A stretch of 64,000 nt of DNA from Pseudomonas sp. GD03919 (GTDB lineage: Bacteria > Pseudomonadota > Gammaproteobacteria > Pseudomonadales > Pseudomonadaceae): NCBI RefSeq assembly GCF_029814935.1, contig NZ_CP104582.1:930001-994000 (forward strand). The letters run 5' to 3'. A program made the position numbers and the translations under genes. Under the pieces are notes generated by a model, which had not been told where the DNA came from, did no database searches, and was given only the letters and a program-made list of their open reading frames with translations. Below are positions 27,261 through 39,140 of this stretch, piece by piece; within the stretch, counting starts at the first letter, position 1, and every line of letters begins with the position of its first letter.

Positions 27261-30200
27261 GTGAATACCCTGGCGCGCCTGTTCTCGGCGCTGCTGCGCT
27301 GGGGGCTGGGGCTGTGCGCCGCCTTGCTGGTGCTGGCGGCGCTGTACGTCAGCCTGGGTCGTGAACTGGTACCGCTGGTGGCCGAATACCGCCTCGAGCT
27401 GGAGGATCGCGCCAGTGCGCAGTTGGGCGTGCCGGTGCGTATCGGCCGTCTCGAGGGGCGCTGGCAGGGGTTTGCCCCGGTGCTGGAGGCGCATGATGTG
27501 CGTCTGGGTAGCGAGGAGCAAGGCCTGAGCCTGGAGCGCGTGCGACTGGTGCCGGACGTGGGTGGCAGCCTGCTGGCACGCCAACCGCGCATCGCCCACC
27601 TGCAGTTCGATGGTCTGCAGTTGAACGTGCAGCAGAACGCCGAAGGTGGCTGGCAGTTGCAAGGGATGCCACAGCGCAGCGGTCCCGAGTTGAATGTCGA
27701 ACAGCTACTGGAGCGGTTGCAGATCGTGCACCGCATCAGTCTGCTCGACAGTCGTGTGGTGCTGCAGCCGCTCGATCAGGCGCCGCTGTTGCTCAGCTAC
27801 GTCAATCTGAGCTTGCGTTACGGCAGTAACAGCCAGCGCCTCGACGGCCGCTTGCTGCTGCCCGACGGTCAACCGGTGGCGCTGCGCTTGCGCACACGGA
27901 TGCAGCCTGAGAGTTGGCGCGAGGCCGAGTCCGAACTCTATTTGAGCTTGCCGCAGAGTGACTGGGCGGCCTGGCTGCCAAAATCGCTGCTTGGCGACTG
28001 GCAGGCGCAGCACCTGCAGGCCGGCGGTGAGCTGTGGTTGCAGGGTCGTGGTCTGGCCCTGCACAAGGGGGCCTTGCGCCTGCATGCCCCCGAGCTGGTG
28101 GGTGGTCAGGCTGAGCGGGCTCCCGTGACGCTCAGGGATGTGGCGTTCAATGCCTTCTTCGAGCAAGACGAGCAGGGTGTGCGTGCGCAGATCGATTCCC
28201 TGGCCCTGAGCCATGGCGAACAGCGCATTGGTGAGCTGCACCTGAAGCTGAAACAGAGTGACACGGGTGAGGCTGACGAGCGCTGGGCGCTGACGGCCGA
28301 CCGCCTCGATCTCGCCGCGTGGGCACCCTTGGTGCAGGCGTTGCTGCCGATGCCCGAAACTGCACGCGATGTGCTGGTCGCGCTGGCGCCGGTCGGTGCG
28401 GTCAACAACCTGCTGCTCGACTACTACCCGCAACGTGAAGGTGCAGAGCGCCTGCAGTTCGCCGCCAATCTGGACGGGGTGGGGATACAGGCCTATCACG
28501 GCGCGCCGGCCGTGGAGAATGTCACCGGCAGTGCCTCGGGCAACCTGTTCAAAGGTGAGTTGCGCCTCAATACCGAGGATTTCGCCCTGCACCTGGATCA
28601 ACTGTTCCCCAAACCCTGGCGCTATCGCCATGCTCAGGCGCGCTTGAGTTGGGACTGGAGCGAAACCGGCCTGACCCTGTACAGCCCCTATATGCGCCTT
28701 GATGGCGAGGAGGGGCAGATCGCCGGTGACATGCTGATCCGTCTGCTGCGCGACCCCGAGGCGGAGGACTACATGGATCTGCGCGTCGGGCTGCGTGATG
28801 GTGACGCGGCCTATACCGAGAAGTACCTACCGAGCCGCTCACCGGGGATGAGCCGCGAGCTTGACCAGTGGTTGAAGACGGCGATTCGCGCTGGCCATGT
28901 CGAGCAAGGCTACTTTCAGTATCAGGGGGCATTGAGCAAGGGTGCAGAGCTCGGCGCGCGCAGCATCAGCCTGTTTTTCAAGGTCAAGGATGCCGAGCTG
29001 GCCTTTCAACCGGGCTGGCCTTCGCTGCGGGAGGGTGTTGGCGAGGTGTTGATCGAGGACGATGCAGTACGCGTGCGCCTGCAGAATGGGCGCCTGCTGC
29101 AAAGCCAGGTCAGTGACGTGACCGCCAACATCCCCTTGTTGCATGATGGCAAGGCGCCGCGCCTGCAGCTCGACGGTGATGTACAGAGCAGCTTGCCCGA
29201 CGCCATCAAGCTGTTGCAGGAAGCGCCACTGGGGACACAGGAGCTCTTCGCTGGCTGGCAGGGCGACGGCCCGCTGGCCGGTCGCCTGCAACTGGATATT
29301 CCGCTGCAAAAAGGGGTGCCACCTGTTGTGGTCGTGGATTTCGCCACCGAGGGCGCGAGTCTCAAGCTGGCCAATCCCGATCTGCAACTGAGCAAGCTGC
29401 AGGGGGCGTTTCGCTTCAACAGCGCCGCTGGCTTGAGTGCGCCGGATGTGCGTGCCGAGGTCTTCGGGCGCCCGGTACGCGGCAAGATCAGCGCCGAGGG
29501 TGCGCGTGGCAAGGCGCTTACACGTTTCGATCTGCGTGGCCAGGTGCAGGTCGAAACCCTCAGCCAATGGCTGGGCGGACCGCAGAAAATGCCGGTCAGC
29601 GGCGTGCTGCCGTATCGCCTACGCCTGACGCTCGATGGCGATGACAGTCAATTACGTGTCGACTCCAACCTGCGTGGTGTGGCGGTCGAGCTACCAGCCC
29701 CCTTCGGCAAGACGGCGCAGCAGGCGCGGGATGCCAGCTGGCGCATGACCCTGGCCGGTCGCGAGCGCCGCTACTGGACCGAGTATGGCGATCTGGCTAG
29801 CCTGAATCTGGCCGCACCTCCTGGCGCGCTGGCCGACGGTCGGGGTGAACTGGTGCTCGGTGGTGCCCCGGCGGGGTTGCCGCCTGGCCAGGGGCTGCGC
29901 GTGCGCGGGCGCTTGGACGAACTGGATCTCGATGCCTGGAAGCAACTCGGCAGCAATCATCCGGTCAAGGTGGATGCTGATAGCCAGCGCCTGCTGCGCA
30001 GTGTGCGGCTGGATGTCGGACGCTTCCGTGGTTTTGGTCAGGAGGTCGAGCAACTGACGCTTGGCCTGGCGCGAGAAGACCAGGCCTGGGCCTTGCAGAT
30101 CGACAGCGAGTTGGCCGCCGGGCGTGTGCGGTTGGCCGATGGTGCGGACACGCCGATTGCCATCGACCTGCAGTATGTACACCTGCCGGCGCCTGACGCC

Positions 30201-31082
30201 GAAGCGGCGAAGGTGGTCGATGCGCCTGATCCCCTGGCCGATTTCGATCCCGGCACGCTGCCGGCCATGGATATCCGTATTCAGCGTGTACAGCGTGGCG
30301 ACAAGGTGCTGGGCGCCTGGTCGCTCAAGGTAAGGCCCGAGGCGCAGGGCGTGCGTTTCGATGAACTCGACCTCGATCTGCAGGGGCTGAAGATTGGTGG
30401 TAGTGGTGGCTGGCGAGGCACGCCTGGCAACACCCAAAGCTGGTACAAGGGGCGCCTACAGGGCAAGGATCTCGGCGACATTCTGCAAGCCTGGGATTAT
30501 GCCCCCAGCGTTACCAGCGAAAGTTTCCGGGTAGACGCCGATGCCACCTGGCCCGGCTCTCCGGCGTGGTTCTCGCTCAGGCGTTTTTCCGGCAATCTCG
30601 ATCCTTCTCTACGCAAGGGCCAGTTCGTCGAAGTCCAGGGCTCGGCCCAGGCGTTGCGGGTATTCGGCCTGCTCAACTTCAACTCGATTGGCCGGCGTCT
30701 GCGTCTGGACTTCTCCGACCTGCTGGGCAAGGGGCTGAGTTACGACCGGGTCAAGGGCAACCTGCAGGCCACCAATGGTCTGTTCGTCACCCGGGAGCCG
30801 ATCACCCTGACGGGGCCGTCGAGCAACCTGGAGCTCAATGGCAATCTGGACATGCGCGATGAGCGCATCGACGCCAAGCTGCTGGTGACCCTGCCGGTGA
30901 CCAACAACTTGCCACTGGCAGCACTGATTGTCGGCGCGCCGGCCATTGGCGGGGCGTTGTTCGTGGCCGACAAGTTGCTGGGTGACAAGGTCGCGCGTTT
31001 CGCCAGCGTGCAGTACGACGTCAAGGGCCCGCTGCAGGATCCGCAGATCAGCTTCGACAAACCCTTCGAAAAACCGCAATGA
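27261..31082 (+). CDS. yhdP: YhdP family AsmA-like envelope protein
   Basis: This very large 1273-residue protein has one N-terminal membrane helix (about 12-32) and a long periplasmic part built of beta-rich AsmA/DUF3971 repeats. YhdP, TamB and YdbH are redundant bridge-like proteins that help move phospholipids from inner to outer membrane in E. coli. The C-terminal AsmA region contains LNFNSIGRRLRLDFSDLLGK and GPLQDPQISFDKPF. The start is GTG 27261, close after rng, with a weak ribosome site; a few residues upstream could belong. Its place between rng and the nitrilase-tldD pair is conserved. Confidence 0.9.
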   Translation: MNTLARLFSALLRWGLGLCAALLVLAALYVSLGRELVPLVAEYRLELEDRASAQLGVPVRIGRLEGRWQGFAPVLEAHDVRLGSEEQGLSLERVRLVPDVGGSLLARQPRIAHLQFDGLQLNVQQNAEGGWQLQGMPQRSGPELNVEQLLERLQIVHRISLLDSRVVLQPLDQAPLLLSYVNLSLRYGSNSQRLDGRLLLPDGQPVALRLRTRMQPESWREAESELYLSLPQSDWAAWLPKSLLGDWQAQHLQAGGELWLQGRGLALHKGALRLHAPELVGGQAERAPVTLRDVAFNAFFEQDEQGVRAQIDSLALSHGEQRIGELHLKLKQSDTGEADERWALTADRLDLAAWAPLVQALLPMPETARDVLVALAPVGAVNNLLLDYYPQREGAERLQFAANLDGVGIQAYHGAPAVENVTGSASGNLFKGELRLNTEDFALHLDQLFPKPWRYRHAQARLSWDWSETGLTLYSPYMRLDGEEGQIAGDMLIRLLRDPEAEDYMDLRVGLRDGDAAYTEKYLPSRSPGMSRELDQWLKTAIRAGHVEQGYFQYQGALSKGAELGARSISLFFKVKDAELAFQPGWPSLREGVGEVLIEDDAVRVRLQNGRLLQSQVSDVTANIPLLHDGKAPRLQLDGDVQSSLPDAIKLLQEAPLGTQELFAGWQGDGPLAGRLQLDIPLQKGVPPVVVVDFATEGASLKLANPDLQLSKLQGAFRFNSAAGLSAPDVRAEVFGRPVRGKISAEGARGKALTRFDLRGQVQVETLSQWLGGPQKMPVSGVLPYRLRLTLDGDDSQLRVDSNLRGVAVELPAPFGKTAQQARDASWRMTLAGRERRYWTEYGDLASLNLAAPPGALADGRGELVLGGAPAGLPPGQGLRVRGRLDELDLDAWKQLGSNHPVKVDADSQRLLRSVRLDVGRFRGFGQEVEQLTLGLAREDQAWALQIDSELAAGRVRLADGADTPIAIDLQYVHLPAPDAEAAKVVDAPDPLADFDPGTLPAMDIRIQRVQRGDKVLGAWSLKVRPEAQGVRFDELDLDLQGLKIGGSGGWRGTPGNTQSWYKGRLQGKDLGDILQAWDYAPSVTSESFRVDADATWPGSPAWFSLRRFSGNLDPSLRKGQFVEVQGSAQALRVFGLLNFNSIGRRLRLDFSDLLGKGLSYDRVKGNLQATNGLFVTREPITLTGPSSNLELNGNLDMRDERIDAKLLVTLPVTNNLPLAALIVGAPAIGGALFVADKLLGDKVARFASVQYDVKGPLQDPQISFDKPFEKPQ

Positions 31083-31131
31083 AGTCGCCTCTTGGCGTAG
31101 GCTGTAGCATCCAGCCCTGAAGAGTGTCGCC

Positions 31132-31977
31132 ATGAATCTCGCTGTAATCCAGATGGTCAGCCAGGATGACGTGCAAACCAATCTGCGCCTGGCGCGGCGC
31201 ATGCTGGAGCGTGCAGCCCAGGGCGGTGCGCGCCTTGTCGTGCTGCCGGAGAACTTCGCCGCCATGGGCCGTGCTGATCTGGCCGCCATCGGCCGGGCCG
31301 AGGCCTTGGGCGAGGGGCCGATCCTGCCCTGGTTGAAACGTGCGGCGCGTGACCTCAGTTTATGGATAGTGGCCGGCACCTTGCCGCTGCCGCCGGATGA
31401 TGATGTCGAAGGCAAACCACACGCCTGTTCACTGCTGATCGACGATCAGGGCGAGCGCGTGGCCCGTTACGACAAGTTGCATCTGTTCGACGTCGAGGTG
31501 GCCGACAACCGTGGCCGTTATCGCGAATCGGATGAATTCGCTCATGGTCAGCGCGTCGTGGTGGCGGATACGCCGGTCGGGCGTCTGGGCCTGAGCGTAT
31601 GTTATGACCTGCGCTTCCCCGAGCTGTTCGCCGCGCTGCGTGAAGCAGGTGCTGAGCTGATCAGCGTGCCGGCAGCGTTCACTGCGGTGACCGGCGCGGC
31701 GCACTGGCAGGTGCTGACCCGCGCCCGCGCCATCGAAACACAGTGCTACCTGTTGGCCGCCGGCCAGGGCGGCGAGCACCCGGGGCAGCGCATGACCTTT
31801 GGCCATTCGGCGATCATCGACCCCTGGGGTAAGGTAGTGGTCGAACAGGATCAGGGCGAGGGTGCTCTGCTGGCTGCCCGTGATGCCGCCGAGCAGGCTG
31901 CCATTCGTCAACGTATGCCGGTGCAGCAGCACCGCCGATTTGTCTTGCCGGACGTACTGCGTCCGCATGTGGAGTGA
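31132..31977 (+). CDS. Nitrilase-superfamily carbon-nitrogen hydrolase
   Basis: This 281-residue cytoplasmic amidase of the nitrilase superfamily has the complete Glu-Lys-Cys triad: Glu40 in VVLPENFA, Lys115 in RYDKLHLFD and Cys157 in [12 protein letters not shown]. It resembles the Nit1/NitFhit-like deaminated-glutathione amidase and omega-amidase group, so repair of a side-product amide is a reasonable inference. It is followed directly by tldD (2-base gap), a conserved association. Confidence 0.87.
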   Translation: MNLAVIQMVSQDDVQTNLRLARRMLERAAQGGARLVVLPENFAAMGRADLAAIGRAEALGEGPILPWLKRAARDLSLWIVAGTLPLPPDDDVEGKPHACSLLIDDQGERVARYDKLHLFDVEVADNRGRYRESDEFAHGQRVVVADTPVGRLGLSVCYDLRFPELFAALREAGAELISVPAAFTAVTGAAHWQVLTRARAIETQCYLLAAGQGGEHPGQRMTFGHSAIIDPWGKVVVEQDQGEGALLAARDAAEQAAIRQRMPVQQHRRFVLPDVLRPHVE

Positions 31978-31979
31978 CC

Positions 31980-33422
31980 ATGAATACGATGTTGCAATCC
32001 GTCAGCGAGCATCTGCTGGCTCCTGGCAATCTGACCCTCGATAGCCTCGGCAGCGTGCTGGGAGAAGTCGTAGGGCCCGGCATCGATGCCGCCGATCTGT
32101 ATTTTCAGAGCCAGGTGTCGGAAACCTGGGTGCTGGAAGACGGCATCGTCAAGGAGGGCAGTTTCAACCTCGATCAGGGCGTTGGCGTGCGCGCCCAGTC
32201 CGGTGAGAAAACCGGTTTTGCCTACAGCAATGCCATCAGCTTCGATGCGCTGAGCCAGGCGGCGCGTGCTGCTCGTTCGATCTCCCGTGCCGGGCAAGAG
32301 GGCCGTGTACAGGCGTTCGTCAGCCCGCAGGTGACGCAACTCTATGCCGAAGGTAATCCGCTGGATGTCATGAGCCGCGCCGAGAAGGTCGAGTTGCTGC
32401 AGCGTATCGACCGCGCCACCCGCGCGCTGGATCCGCGTATCAAGCAGGTGACCGTCAGCCTGGCCGGCGTCTGGGATCGCATTCTGGTGGCTGCGCATGA
32501 TGGCAGCCTGAGCGCCGATATCCGTCCGCTGGTGCGTTTCAATGTCAGCGTCATCGTCGAGCAGAACGGGCGCCGCGAGCGCGGCGGCCACGGTGGTGGC
32601 GGACGTACCGACTACCGCTATTTCCTCGAAGAAGACCGCGCCATGGGCTATGCCCGCGAGGCGCTGCGCCAGGCGCTGGTCAACCTTGAAGCCATCGCAG
32701 CACCCGCCGGCAGCATGCCGGTGGTGATGGGCGCCGGCTGGTCCGGCGTGCTGCTGCACGAAGCGGTCGGCCACGGCCTGGAAGGCGACTTCAACCGTAA
32801 AGGCAGTTCAGCCTACAGCGGCCAGGTCGGGCAGAAGGTCGCGTCCAGCCTGTGCACCATCGTCGACGACGGCACCCTGGCCGGACGGCGTGGCTCGCTC
32901 AGCGTCGACGACGAAGGCACGCCGACCCAGTGCACCACGCTGATCGAGAATGGCGTGCTCAAGGGCTACATGCAGGACAAGCTCAACGCGCGCCTGATGG
33001 GCGTGGCCGCTACCGGCAACGGTCGTCGTGAATCCTATGCACACCTGCCGATGCCGCGCATGACCAACACCTACATGCTGGCCGGCGAGAGCGACCCGGA
33101 GGAAATCATCCGCTCGGTGAAGAAGGGCATCTACTGCGCCAACCTTGGCGGCGGTCAGGTGGACATCACCAGCGGCAAGTTCGTCTTTTCCACCAGCGAG
33201 GCCTACCTGATCGAGGACGGCAAAATCACCGCGCCGGTCAAGGGCGCCACGCTGATTGGCAATGGTCCGGAGGCCATGAGCCGGGTGTCCATGGTCGGCA
33301 ACGACCTGGCGCTGGACAGCGGCGTCGGCACTTGCGGCAAGGATGGTCAGTCGGTGCCAGTAGGCGTCGGCCAGCCGACGCTGAAGATTGACGCGATCAC
33401 CGTAGGTGGTACCGGCGCGTGA
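31980..33422 (+). CDS. tldD: Metalloprotease subunit TldD
   Basis: TldD is the catalytic subunit of the TldD/TldE (PmbA) protease, which threads and cleaves unfolded peptides and matures some ribosomal peptides such as microcin B17. The 480-residue length is standard. The zinc site HEAVGH (HExxxH) lies at 260-265, and [10 protein letters not shown] follows. I chose ATG 31980 over the GTG at 31974 that overlaps the upstream stop. Its partner pmbA is 668 bases downstream, with darP on the other strand between them. Confidence 0.96.
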   Translation: MNTMLQSVSEHLLAPGNLTLDSLGSVLGEVVGPGIDAADLYFQSQVSETWVLEDGIVKEGSFNLDQGVGVRAQSGEKTGFAYSNAISFDALSQAARAARSISRAGQEGRVQAFVSPQVTQLYAEGNPLDVMSRAEKVELLQRIDRATRALDPRIKQVTVSLAGVWDRILVAAHDGSLSADIRPLVRFNVSVIVEQNGRRERGGHGGGGRTDYRYFLEEDRAMGYAREALRQALVNLEAIAAPAGSMPVVMGAGWSGVLLHEAVGHGLEGDFNRKGSSAYSGQVGQKVASSLCTIVDDGTLAGRRGSLSVDDEGTPTQCTTLIENGVLKGYMQDKLNARLMGVAATGNGRRESYAHLPMPRMTNTYMLAGESDPEEIIRSVKKGIYCANLGGGQVDITSGKFVFSTSEAYLIEDGKITAPVKGATLIGNGPEAMSRVSMVGNDLALDSGVGTCGKDGQSVPVGVGQPTLKIDAITVGGTGA

Positions 33423-33443
33423 GTCGCGCCGGTATGACGATGT

Positions 33444-33962
33444 CTAGCGCAGGCCGCGCTGGATTTCGTCAAGCTCACGGATGTACTTGAACACCTTGCG
33501 CGCCGCGGCTGGTGGCTTGTTGCGCGCCACTTCGTGCTGGGCATGACGCACCAGGCCACGCAGGTGCTGGACGTCAGCGTCGGGGTAGAGCTCGACGAAG
33601 CTCTCCAGCGCGCTGTCGCCCTCTGCGATCAGGCGGTCGCGCCAGCGTTCGAGCGCGTGGAAGCGTTCGTTGTACTCGCGGGTGGAGCTGTCCACCTGGT
33701 CGAGCATGGCAATGATCGCGTCGGCATCCTGTTCACGCATCAGCTTGCCGATGAACTGGATGTGGCGTTTGCGGGCGGCGTTGGCGGTATGTTTCGGCGC
33801 TTCGGCAAGGGCGCGACGCAGGGCATCGGTCAGCGGCATCTTGGCCAGCAGATCCGCCTTGAGCGTGGTCAGTCGCTCGCCAAGCTCCTGCAGCGCATGC
33901 AGTTCGCGTTTGACCTGGGATTTGCTCTTCTCCAGAGAGAAGTCGTCGTAGGAATCAGACAT
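33444..33962 (-). CDS. darP: Ribosome biogenesis factor DarP (YjgA, DUF615)
   Basis: This 172-residue, highly charged helical protein is of the DUF615/YjgA family. E. coli DarP binds late 50S subunit precursors and helps shape the peptidyl-transferase centre. Typical segments are [20 protein letters not shown] near the N-terminus and [18 protein letters not shown] in the middle. The start at 33962 gives [16 protein letters not shown]; a longer frame upstream has no family similarity. It lies convergent to tldD and divergent from pmbA. Confidence 0.92.
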   Translation of the reverse strand: MSDSYDDFSLEKSKSQVKRELHALQELGERLTTLKADLLAKMPLTDALRRALAEAPKHTANAARKRHIQFIGKLMREQDADAIIAMLDQVDSSTREYNERFHALERWRDRLIAEGDSALESFVELYPDADVQHLRGLVRHAQHEVARNKPPAAARKVFKYIRELDEIQRGLR

Positions 33963-34090
33963 GGGGTGGGTCCAGAGGGAAACGCCGCCATGATAGCAGT
34001 AACCGTGACGGTCGGCCTGTGGGCGGGCGGTCGAGAGCAGGCCTTGAGGGGTTACCACTAGTGCCTGCGCCAAGAGAATCGGGAGTGGTT

Positions 34091-35437
34091 ATGAGTGAAG
34101 TAGAACGTATCGGGCCGCAGGCCTTGCCTGCACTGCAAGAGCAGGTCGAGGCGATTCTTGCCGAGGCCAGGCGCCAGGGTGCCAGTGCCTGTGAGGTGGC
34201 CGTTTCGGCCGGGCAGGGGCTGTCCACCACGGTGCGCCAGGGCGAGGTGGAAACCGTCGAGTTCAATCGCGATCAGGGTTTCGGCATCACCCTCTACGTG
34301 GGCCAGCGCAAGGGCTCGGCCAGCACCTCGGCTACTGGCATTGAGGCCATTCGCGAGACGGTGGCTGCGGCCCTGGCGATTGCCAAACACACCAGCGAGG
34401 ATGAGTGCGCCGGCCTCGCCGACGCCGCGCTGATGGCCCGCGAGCTGCCGGAGCTGGATCTCTATCACCCCTGGTCGATCACTCCGGAGCAGGCCGTCGA
34501 GCAGGCGCTGGCCTGTGAAGCCGCCGCGTTCGCCGCTGATAAGCGGATCAAGAACGCCGATGGCACCAGCCTCAACACCCACCAGGGCTGCCGTGTGTAT
34601 GGCAACAGCCACGGGTTCATCGGTGGTTACGCCAGTACCCGCCACAGTCTGAGTTGCGTGATGATTGCCGAAGGTGAAGGGCAGATGCAGCGCGACTACT
34701 GGTATGACGTCAATCGTCAGGGTGAGCTGCTGGCCGATCCCGTGGGCATTGGCCAGCGCGCCGCCGAGCGTGCGGTCAGCCGCCTGGGCGCACGGCCGGT
34801 ACCAACCTGCGAAGTGCCGGTACTGTTCGCCGCCGAGCTGGCCGGCGGGTTGTTCAGTCACCTCCTGGCGGCAATCTCGGGCGGCAATCTGTATCGTCAC
34901 TCCTCCTTCCTCGAAGGTGCACTCGGCCAGCGCCTGTTCCCCGAGTGGCTGACGCTCGACGAACGTCCGCATCTGCCACGCGCACTGGGCAGTGCCACTT
35001 TCGATGGTGATGGCCTGGCCACCTACGCGAAACCCTTCGTCGACAAGGGCGAACTGGTGTCCTACGTGCTTGGCACCTATTCCGGGCGCAAGCTGGGTTT
35101 GCCGAGCACCGCCAATGCCGGCGGCGTGCATAACCTGTTCGTCACCCATGGCGATGAGGACCAACAGGCGCTGCTTCGCCGTATGGGCCGTGGTTTGCTG
35201 GTGACCGAGCTGATGGGGCAGGGGCTGAATCTGGTCACCGGCGATTACTCGCGCGGCGCGGCGGGTTTTTGGGTGGAGAATGGCGAGATCCAGTTTCCGG
35301 TGCAGGAGGTGACCATCGCCGGCAACCTGCGCGACATGTTCCGCCAGATCGTTGCGGTCGGTCGCGACCTGGAGCGGCGCGGAAATATCTGCACCGGCTC
35401 GGTGCTGATCGAGAAAATGACTGTCGCGGGCAGTTGA
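34091..35437 (+). CDS. pmbA: Metalloprotease partner subunit PmbA (TldE)
   Basis: PmbA is the non-catalytic partner of TldD. The 448-residue protein has the same fold but no HExxxH zinc site; the equivalent region reads LFAAELAGGLFSHLL. The family C-terminus NICTGSVLIEKMTVAG is intact. ATG 34091 starts MSEVERIGPQALP. It converges on ptsO with only 42 bases between stops. Confidence 0.95.
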   Translation: MSEVERIGPQALPALQEQVEAILAEARRQGASACEVAVSAGQGLSTTVRQGEVETVEFNRDQGFGITLYVGQRKGSASTSATGIEAIRETVAAALAIAKHTSEDECAGLADAALMARELPELDLYHPWSITPEQAVEQALACEAAAFAADKRIKNADGTSLNTHQGCRVYGNSHGFIGGYASTRHSLSCVMIAEGEGQMQRDYWYDVNRQGELLADPVGIGQRAAERAVSRLGARPVPTCEVPVLFAAELAGGLFSHLLAAISGGNLYRHSSFLEGALGQRLFPEWLTLDERPHLPRALGSATFDGDGLATYAKPFVDKGELVSYVLGTYSGRKLGLPSTANAGGVHNLFVTHGDEDQQALLRRMGRGLLVTELMGQGLNLVTGDYSRGAAGFWVENGEIQFPVQEVTIAGNLRDMFRQIVAVGRDLERRGNICTGSVLIEKMTVAGS

Positions 35438-35479
35438 AGGCGGCTGTCATCACCGGGCCATCGCTGGGTGGCCCTGGTT

Positions 35480-35752
35480 TTACTCGCCTTCGTCGAAGTA
35501 GTTTTCGATCAGTCCCACCAGCGCGGTCATCGCTTCTTCGTCCTGCTCGCCCTCGGTCAGCAGGTGCACGGTTGTGCCCTTGCCAGCGGCCAGCATCATC
35601 ACTGCCATGATGCTCTTGCCGTCCACCAGGCTGTCAGCACTGCGTCCGATACGAACCTGGCAAGGGAATGTGCTTGCCAGGCCGACCAGTTTCGCGGCGG
35701 CGCGGGCGTGCAGGCCAAGCTTGTTGATGATGGTGATTTCGCGTGCGGGCAT
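35480..35752 (-). CDS. ptsO: Nitrogen PTS phosphocarrier NPr
   Basis: NPr is the HPr-like carrier of the nitrogen-related phosphotransferase system; it passes phosphate from PtsP to PtsN. Its 90 residues match HPr. The phosphorylated His15 is in KLGLHARAAAKLV, and the Ser region DGKSIMAVMML is conserved. It lies 14 bases downstream of rapZ at the end of the rpoN-hpf-ptsN-rapZ-ptsO run. Confidence 0.95.
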   Translation of the reverse strand: MPAREITIINKLGLHARAAAKLVGLASTFPCQVRIGRSADSLVDGKSIMAVMMLAAGKGTTVHLLTEGEQDEEAMTALVGLIENYFDEGE

Positions 35753-35766
35753 CGCGGCGGACTTCC

Positions 35767-36624
35767 TTAGCTGAGATCGCGGTGACGTACCTGGACGTTC
35801 TTCAGCGGGGCTTTGAGTGCCTGGCTCAGGCGATTGGCCAGGTACACCGAGCGGTGATGACCGCCGGTGCAACCAATGGCAATGGTGACGTAGGCGCGGT
35901 TGCTGGCGGCAAAACGCGGTAGCCATTTTTCCAGATAGGCGAGGATGTCCTGATACATCTCCTCGACCTCCGGCTGTGCGGCCAGGTAGTCGGCCACGGG
36001 TTGATCCAGGCCGGAATAGTCGCGCAGCTCAGGTTTCCAGTAGGGATTGGGCAGGCAGCGTGCATCGAACACCAGGTCGGCGTCGACCGGCATACCGCGC
36101 TTGAAGCCAAAGGACTCGACAAGAAAGGCCGTGCCAGTCTGTTCATGACCCAGCAGGCGTAGCTTGAGGGTGTCGCGCAGTTGGTAGAGGTTCAGCCGGG
36201 TGGTGTCGATCTTCAGGTCGGCACGGTCGGTGATTGGCGCCAGCAGCTGGCTTTCATAAGCGATGGCTTCTGCCAGCGAGCGATTGTCGTTGGTCAGCGG
36301 ATGGCGTCTGCGTGTTTCGGAAAAACGCTTGAGCAGGGTTTCGTCTTCGGCGTCGAGGTAGAGCACATCGCAGCGAATGTTGCGTGTGCGCACTTCTTCG
36401 AGCAATTCCGGAAAGCGCTTGAGCTGGCTCAGCAGGTTGCGCGCATCGATGGAAACGGCTACCTGCGGCAACAGCATGTCGCTGTGTGGCAGGAAGCGCC
36501 CGGCCAGATCCGGCAGCAAGCCGGCTGGCAGGTTGTCGATGCAGTAGAAACCGTTGTCTTCGAGTACATCGAGGGCGGTGCTCTTGCCCGAGCCGGAGCG
36601 GCCGCTGACGATGATCAGGCGCAT
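35767..36624 (-). CDS. rapZ: RNase adapter protein RapZ
   Basis: RapZ is a nucleotide-binding protein; in E. coli it delivers small RNAs to RNase E and controls glucosamine-6-phosphate synthase. The 285-residue protein has Walker [10 protein letters not shown] at 8-16, [20 protein letters not shown] in the middle and the C-terminal metabolite-binding domain with [17 protein letters not shown]. The gene follows ptsN after 2 bases, as in other gammaproteobacterial rpoN clusters. Confidence 0.95.
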   Translation of the reverse strand: MRLIIVSGRSGSGKSTALDVLEDNGFYCIDNLPAGLLPDLAGRFLPHSDMLLPQVAVSIDARNLLSQLKRFPELLEEVRTRNIRCDVLYLDAEDETLLKRFSETRRRHPLTNDNRSLAEAIAYESQLLAPITDRADLKIDTTRLNLYQLRDTLKLRLLGHEQTGTAFLVESFGFKRGMPVDADLVFDARCLPNPYWKPELRDYSGLDQPVADYLAAQPEVEEMYQDILAYLEKWLPRFAASNRAYVTIAIGCTGGHHRSVYLANRLSQALKAPLKNVQVRHRDLS

Positions 36625-36626
36625 AT

Positions 36627-37091
36627 TCAGTGACCGTTCTGAATGTCTACGACGACCTGATAGAGGTCTTCGCCGCTGCTGGCCTGGCGTAGACGTTCAC
36701 GCACATCCTGGCGATCGAGCATGCTGGCGATCTGCCGCAGCAACTCGAGGTGCGCATCGGTTGCCGCTTCCGGCACCAGCAGGACGAACAGCAGATCCAC
36801 TGGCGCACCGTCAATGGCATCGAAGTCGACGGCAGCATCCAGGTGCAGGACGGCACTGATCGGGGCACTGCAGCCAGCCAGGCGGCAATGCGGAATGGCG
36901 ATGCCGTTGCCGAAGCCGGTGGAACCGAGCTTCTCGCGGGCGATAAGGCTTTCGAAGATATCCTGGGTATTCAGGTCGGGCAGGTCGCGCGCAACCAGGT
37001 TGGCGATCTGTTCGAGCACGCGTTTCTTGCTGCCACCCGGCACGTTCACCAGGGAACGGCCGGGGGTCAGGATGTTTTCAAGTCGGATCAT
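36627..37091 (-). CDS. ptsN: Nitrogen PTS EIIA component PtsN
   Basis: PtsN is the terminal phosphoacceptor of the nitrogen PTS and regulates potassium uptake, carbon storage and other systems by protein contacts. The 154-residue EIIA domain has the phosphorylated His68 in [10 protein letters not shown], the same number as in P. putida PtsN as I recall. It lies between hpf (12-base gap) and rapZ. Confidence 0.95.
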   Translation of the reverse strand: MIRLENILTPGRSLVNVPGGSKKRVLEQIANLVARDLPDLNTQDIFESLIAREKLGSTGFGNGIAIPHCRLAGCSAPISAVLHLDAAVDFDAIDGAPVDLLFVLLVPEAATDAHLELLRQIASMLDRQDVRERLRQASSGEDLYQVVVDIQNGH

Positions 37092-37103
37092 GGATGGGGA
37101 ATG

Positions 37104-37412
37104 TCAGCGGGCCGTGGCGCCTTGCAGGCGTTCGAGCTGCTTTTCCTTGTGCTTGATGAGTTGACGGTCGAGTTTATCGGCCAGCAGGTCGATGGCTGCG
37201 TACATGTCCTGATGTTCGGCATTGGCGACGATTTCACCACCGGCGATGTGTAGGGTGGCTTCGATCTTCTGCTTGAGTTTTTCGACCTCCATTATCACCT
37301 GTACGTTGGTGATCTTGTCGAAGTGGCGTTCCAGTCGGCCGAGTTTCTCGCCGATGTAGTCACGCAGGGCGTCGGTCACATCCAGCTGATGTCCACTGAT
37401 GTTGACTTGCAT
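37104..37412 (-). CDS. hpf: Ribosome hibernation promoting factor, short form
   Basis: HPF binds the 30S decoding centre and helps form inactive ribosome dimers when growth slows. The 102-residue protein is the short type, with MQVNISGHQLDVTDALRDYI at the N-terminus and the basic helix region IEATLHIAGGEIVANAEHQD. There is no long C-terminal dimerisation domain. It follows rpoN after 99 bases that hold a stem-loop. Confidence 0.94.
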   Translation of the reverse strand: MQVNISGHQLDVTDALRDYIGEKLGRLERHFDKITNVQVIMEVEKLKQKIEATLHIAGGEIVANAEHQDMYAAIDLLADKLDRQLIKHKEKQLERLQGATAR

Positions 37413-37444
37413 ACCGCTTTCTCCTTGTTGCCTTGTGTAAGAGA

Positions 37445-37463
37445 TGGGTCTGGGTCAGACCCA
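37445..37463 (-). promoter_or_regulatory. Stem-loop between rpoN and hpf
   Basis: TGGGTCTG and CAGACCCA form an 8-bp stem with a three-base loop, 48 bases past rpoN and 33 bases before hpf. No T-run follows. Confidence 0.4.
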
Positions 37464-37511
37464 CCACCGGAACACTGTGGCCTGTTCGCCGGGGCGATCA
37501 GTCGATCTTGC

Positions 37512-39005
<1,494 letters not shown>

Positions 39006-39047
39006 TGCAGACCTTAATTTACTGGCGAGTTACGCCTTCCACATCAG

Positions 39048-39079
39048 GGCGCCGAAGCGCCGCTAGGAAGCAAATTATA
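39048..39079 (-). promoter_or_regulatory. rpoN promoter -10 element and leader stem-loop
   Basis: On the minus strand TATAAT occupies 39074-39079; the -35 is weak. Close to the predicted start is the hairpin GGCGC-CGAA-GCGCC-type palindrome at 39048-39061, which could instead end lptB transcripts. Confidence 0.5.
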
Positions 39080-39140
39080 TGCCTGAATTTCTCGTTCTTG
39101 CCTAGGGGTTGCAATATTTCTGTAGCGAAACAGCGGCGAC

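Noticed and set aside
34019-34090. Upstream extension of pmbA by 24 codons
   Set aside because: The added residues do not match the family start, and ATG 34091 gives the normal N-terminus.
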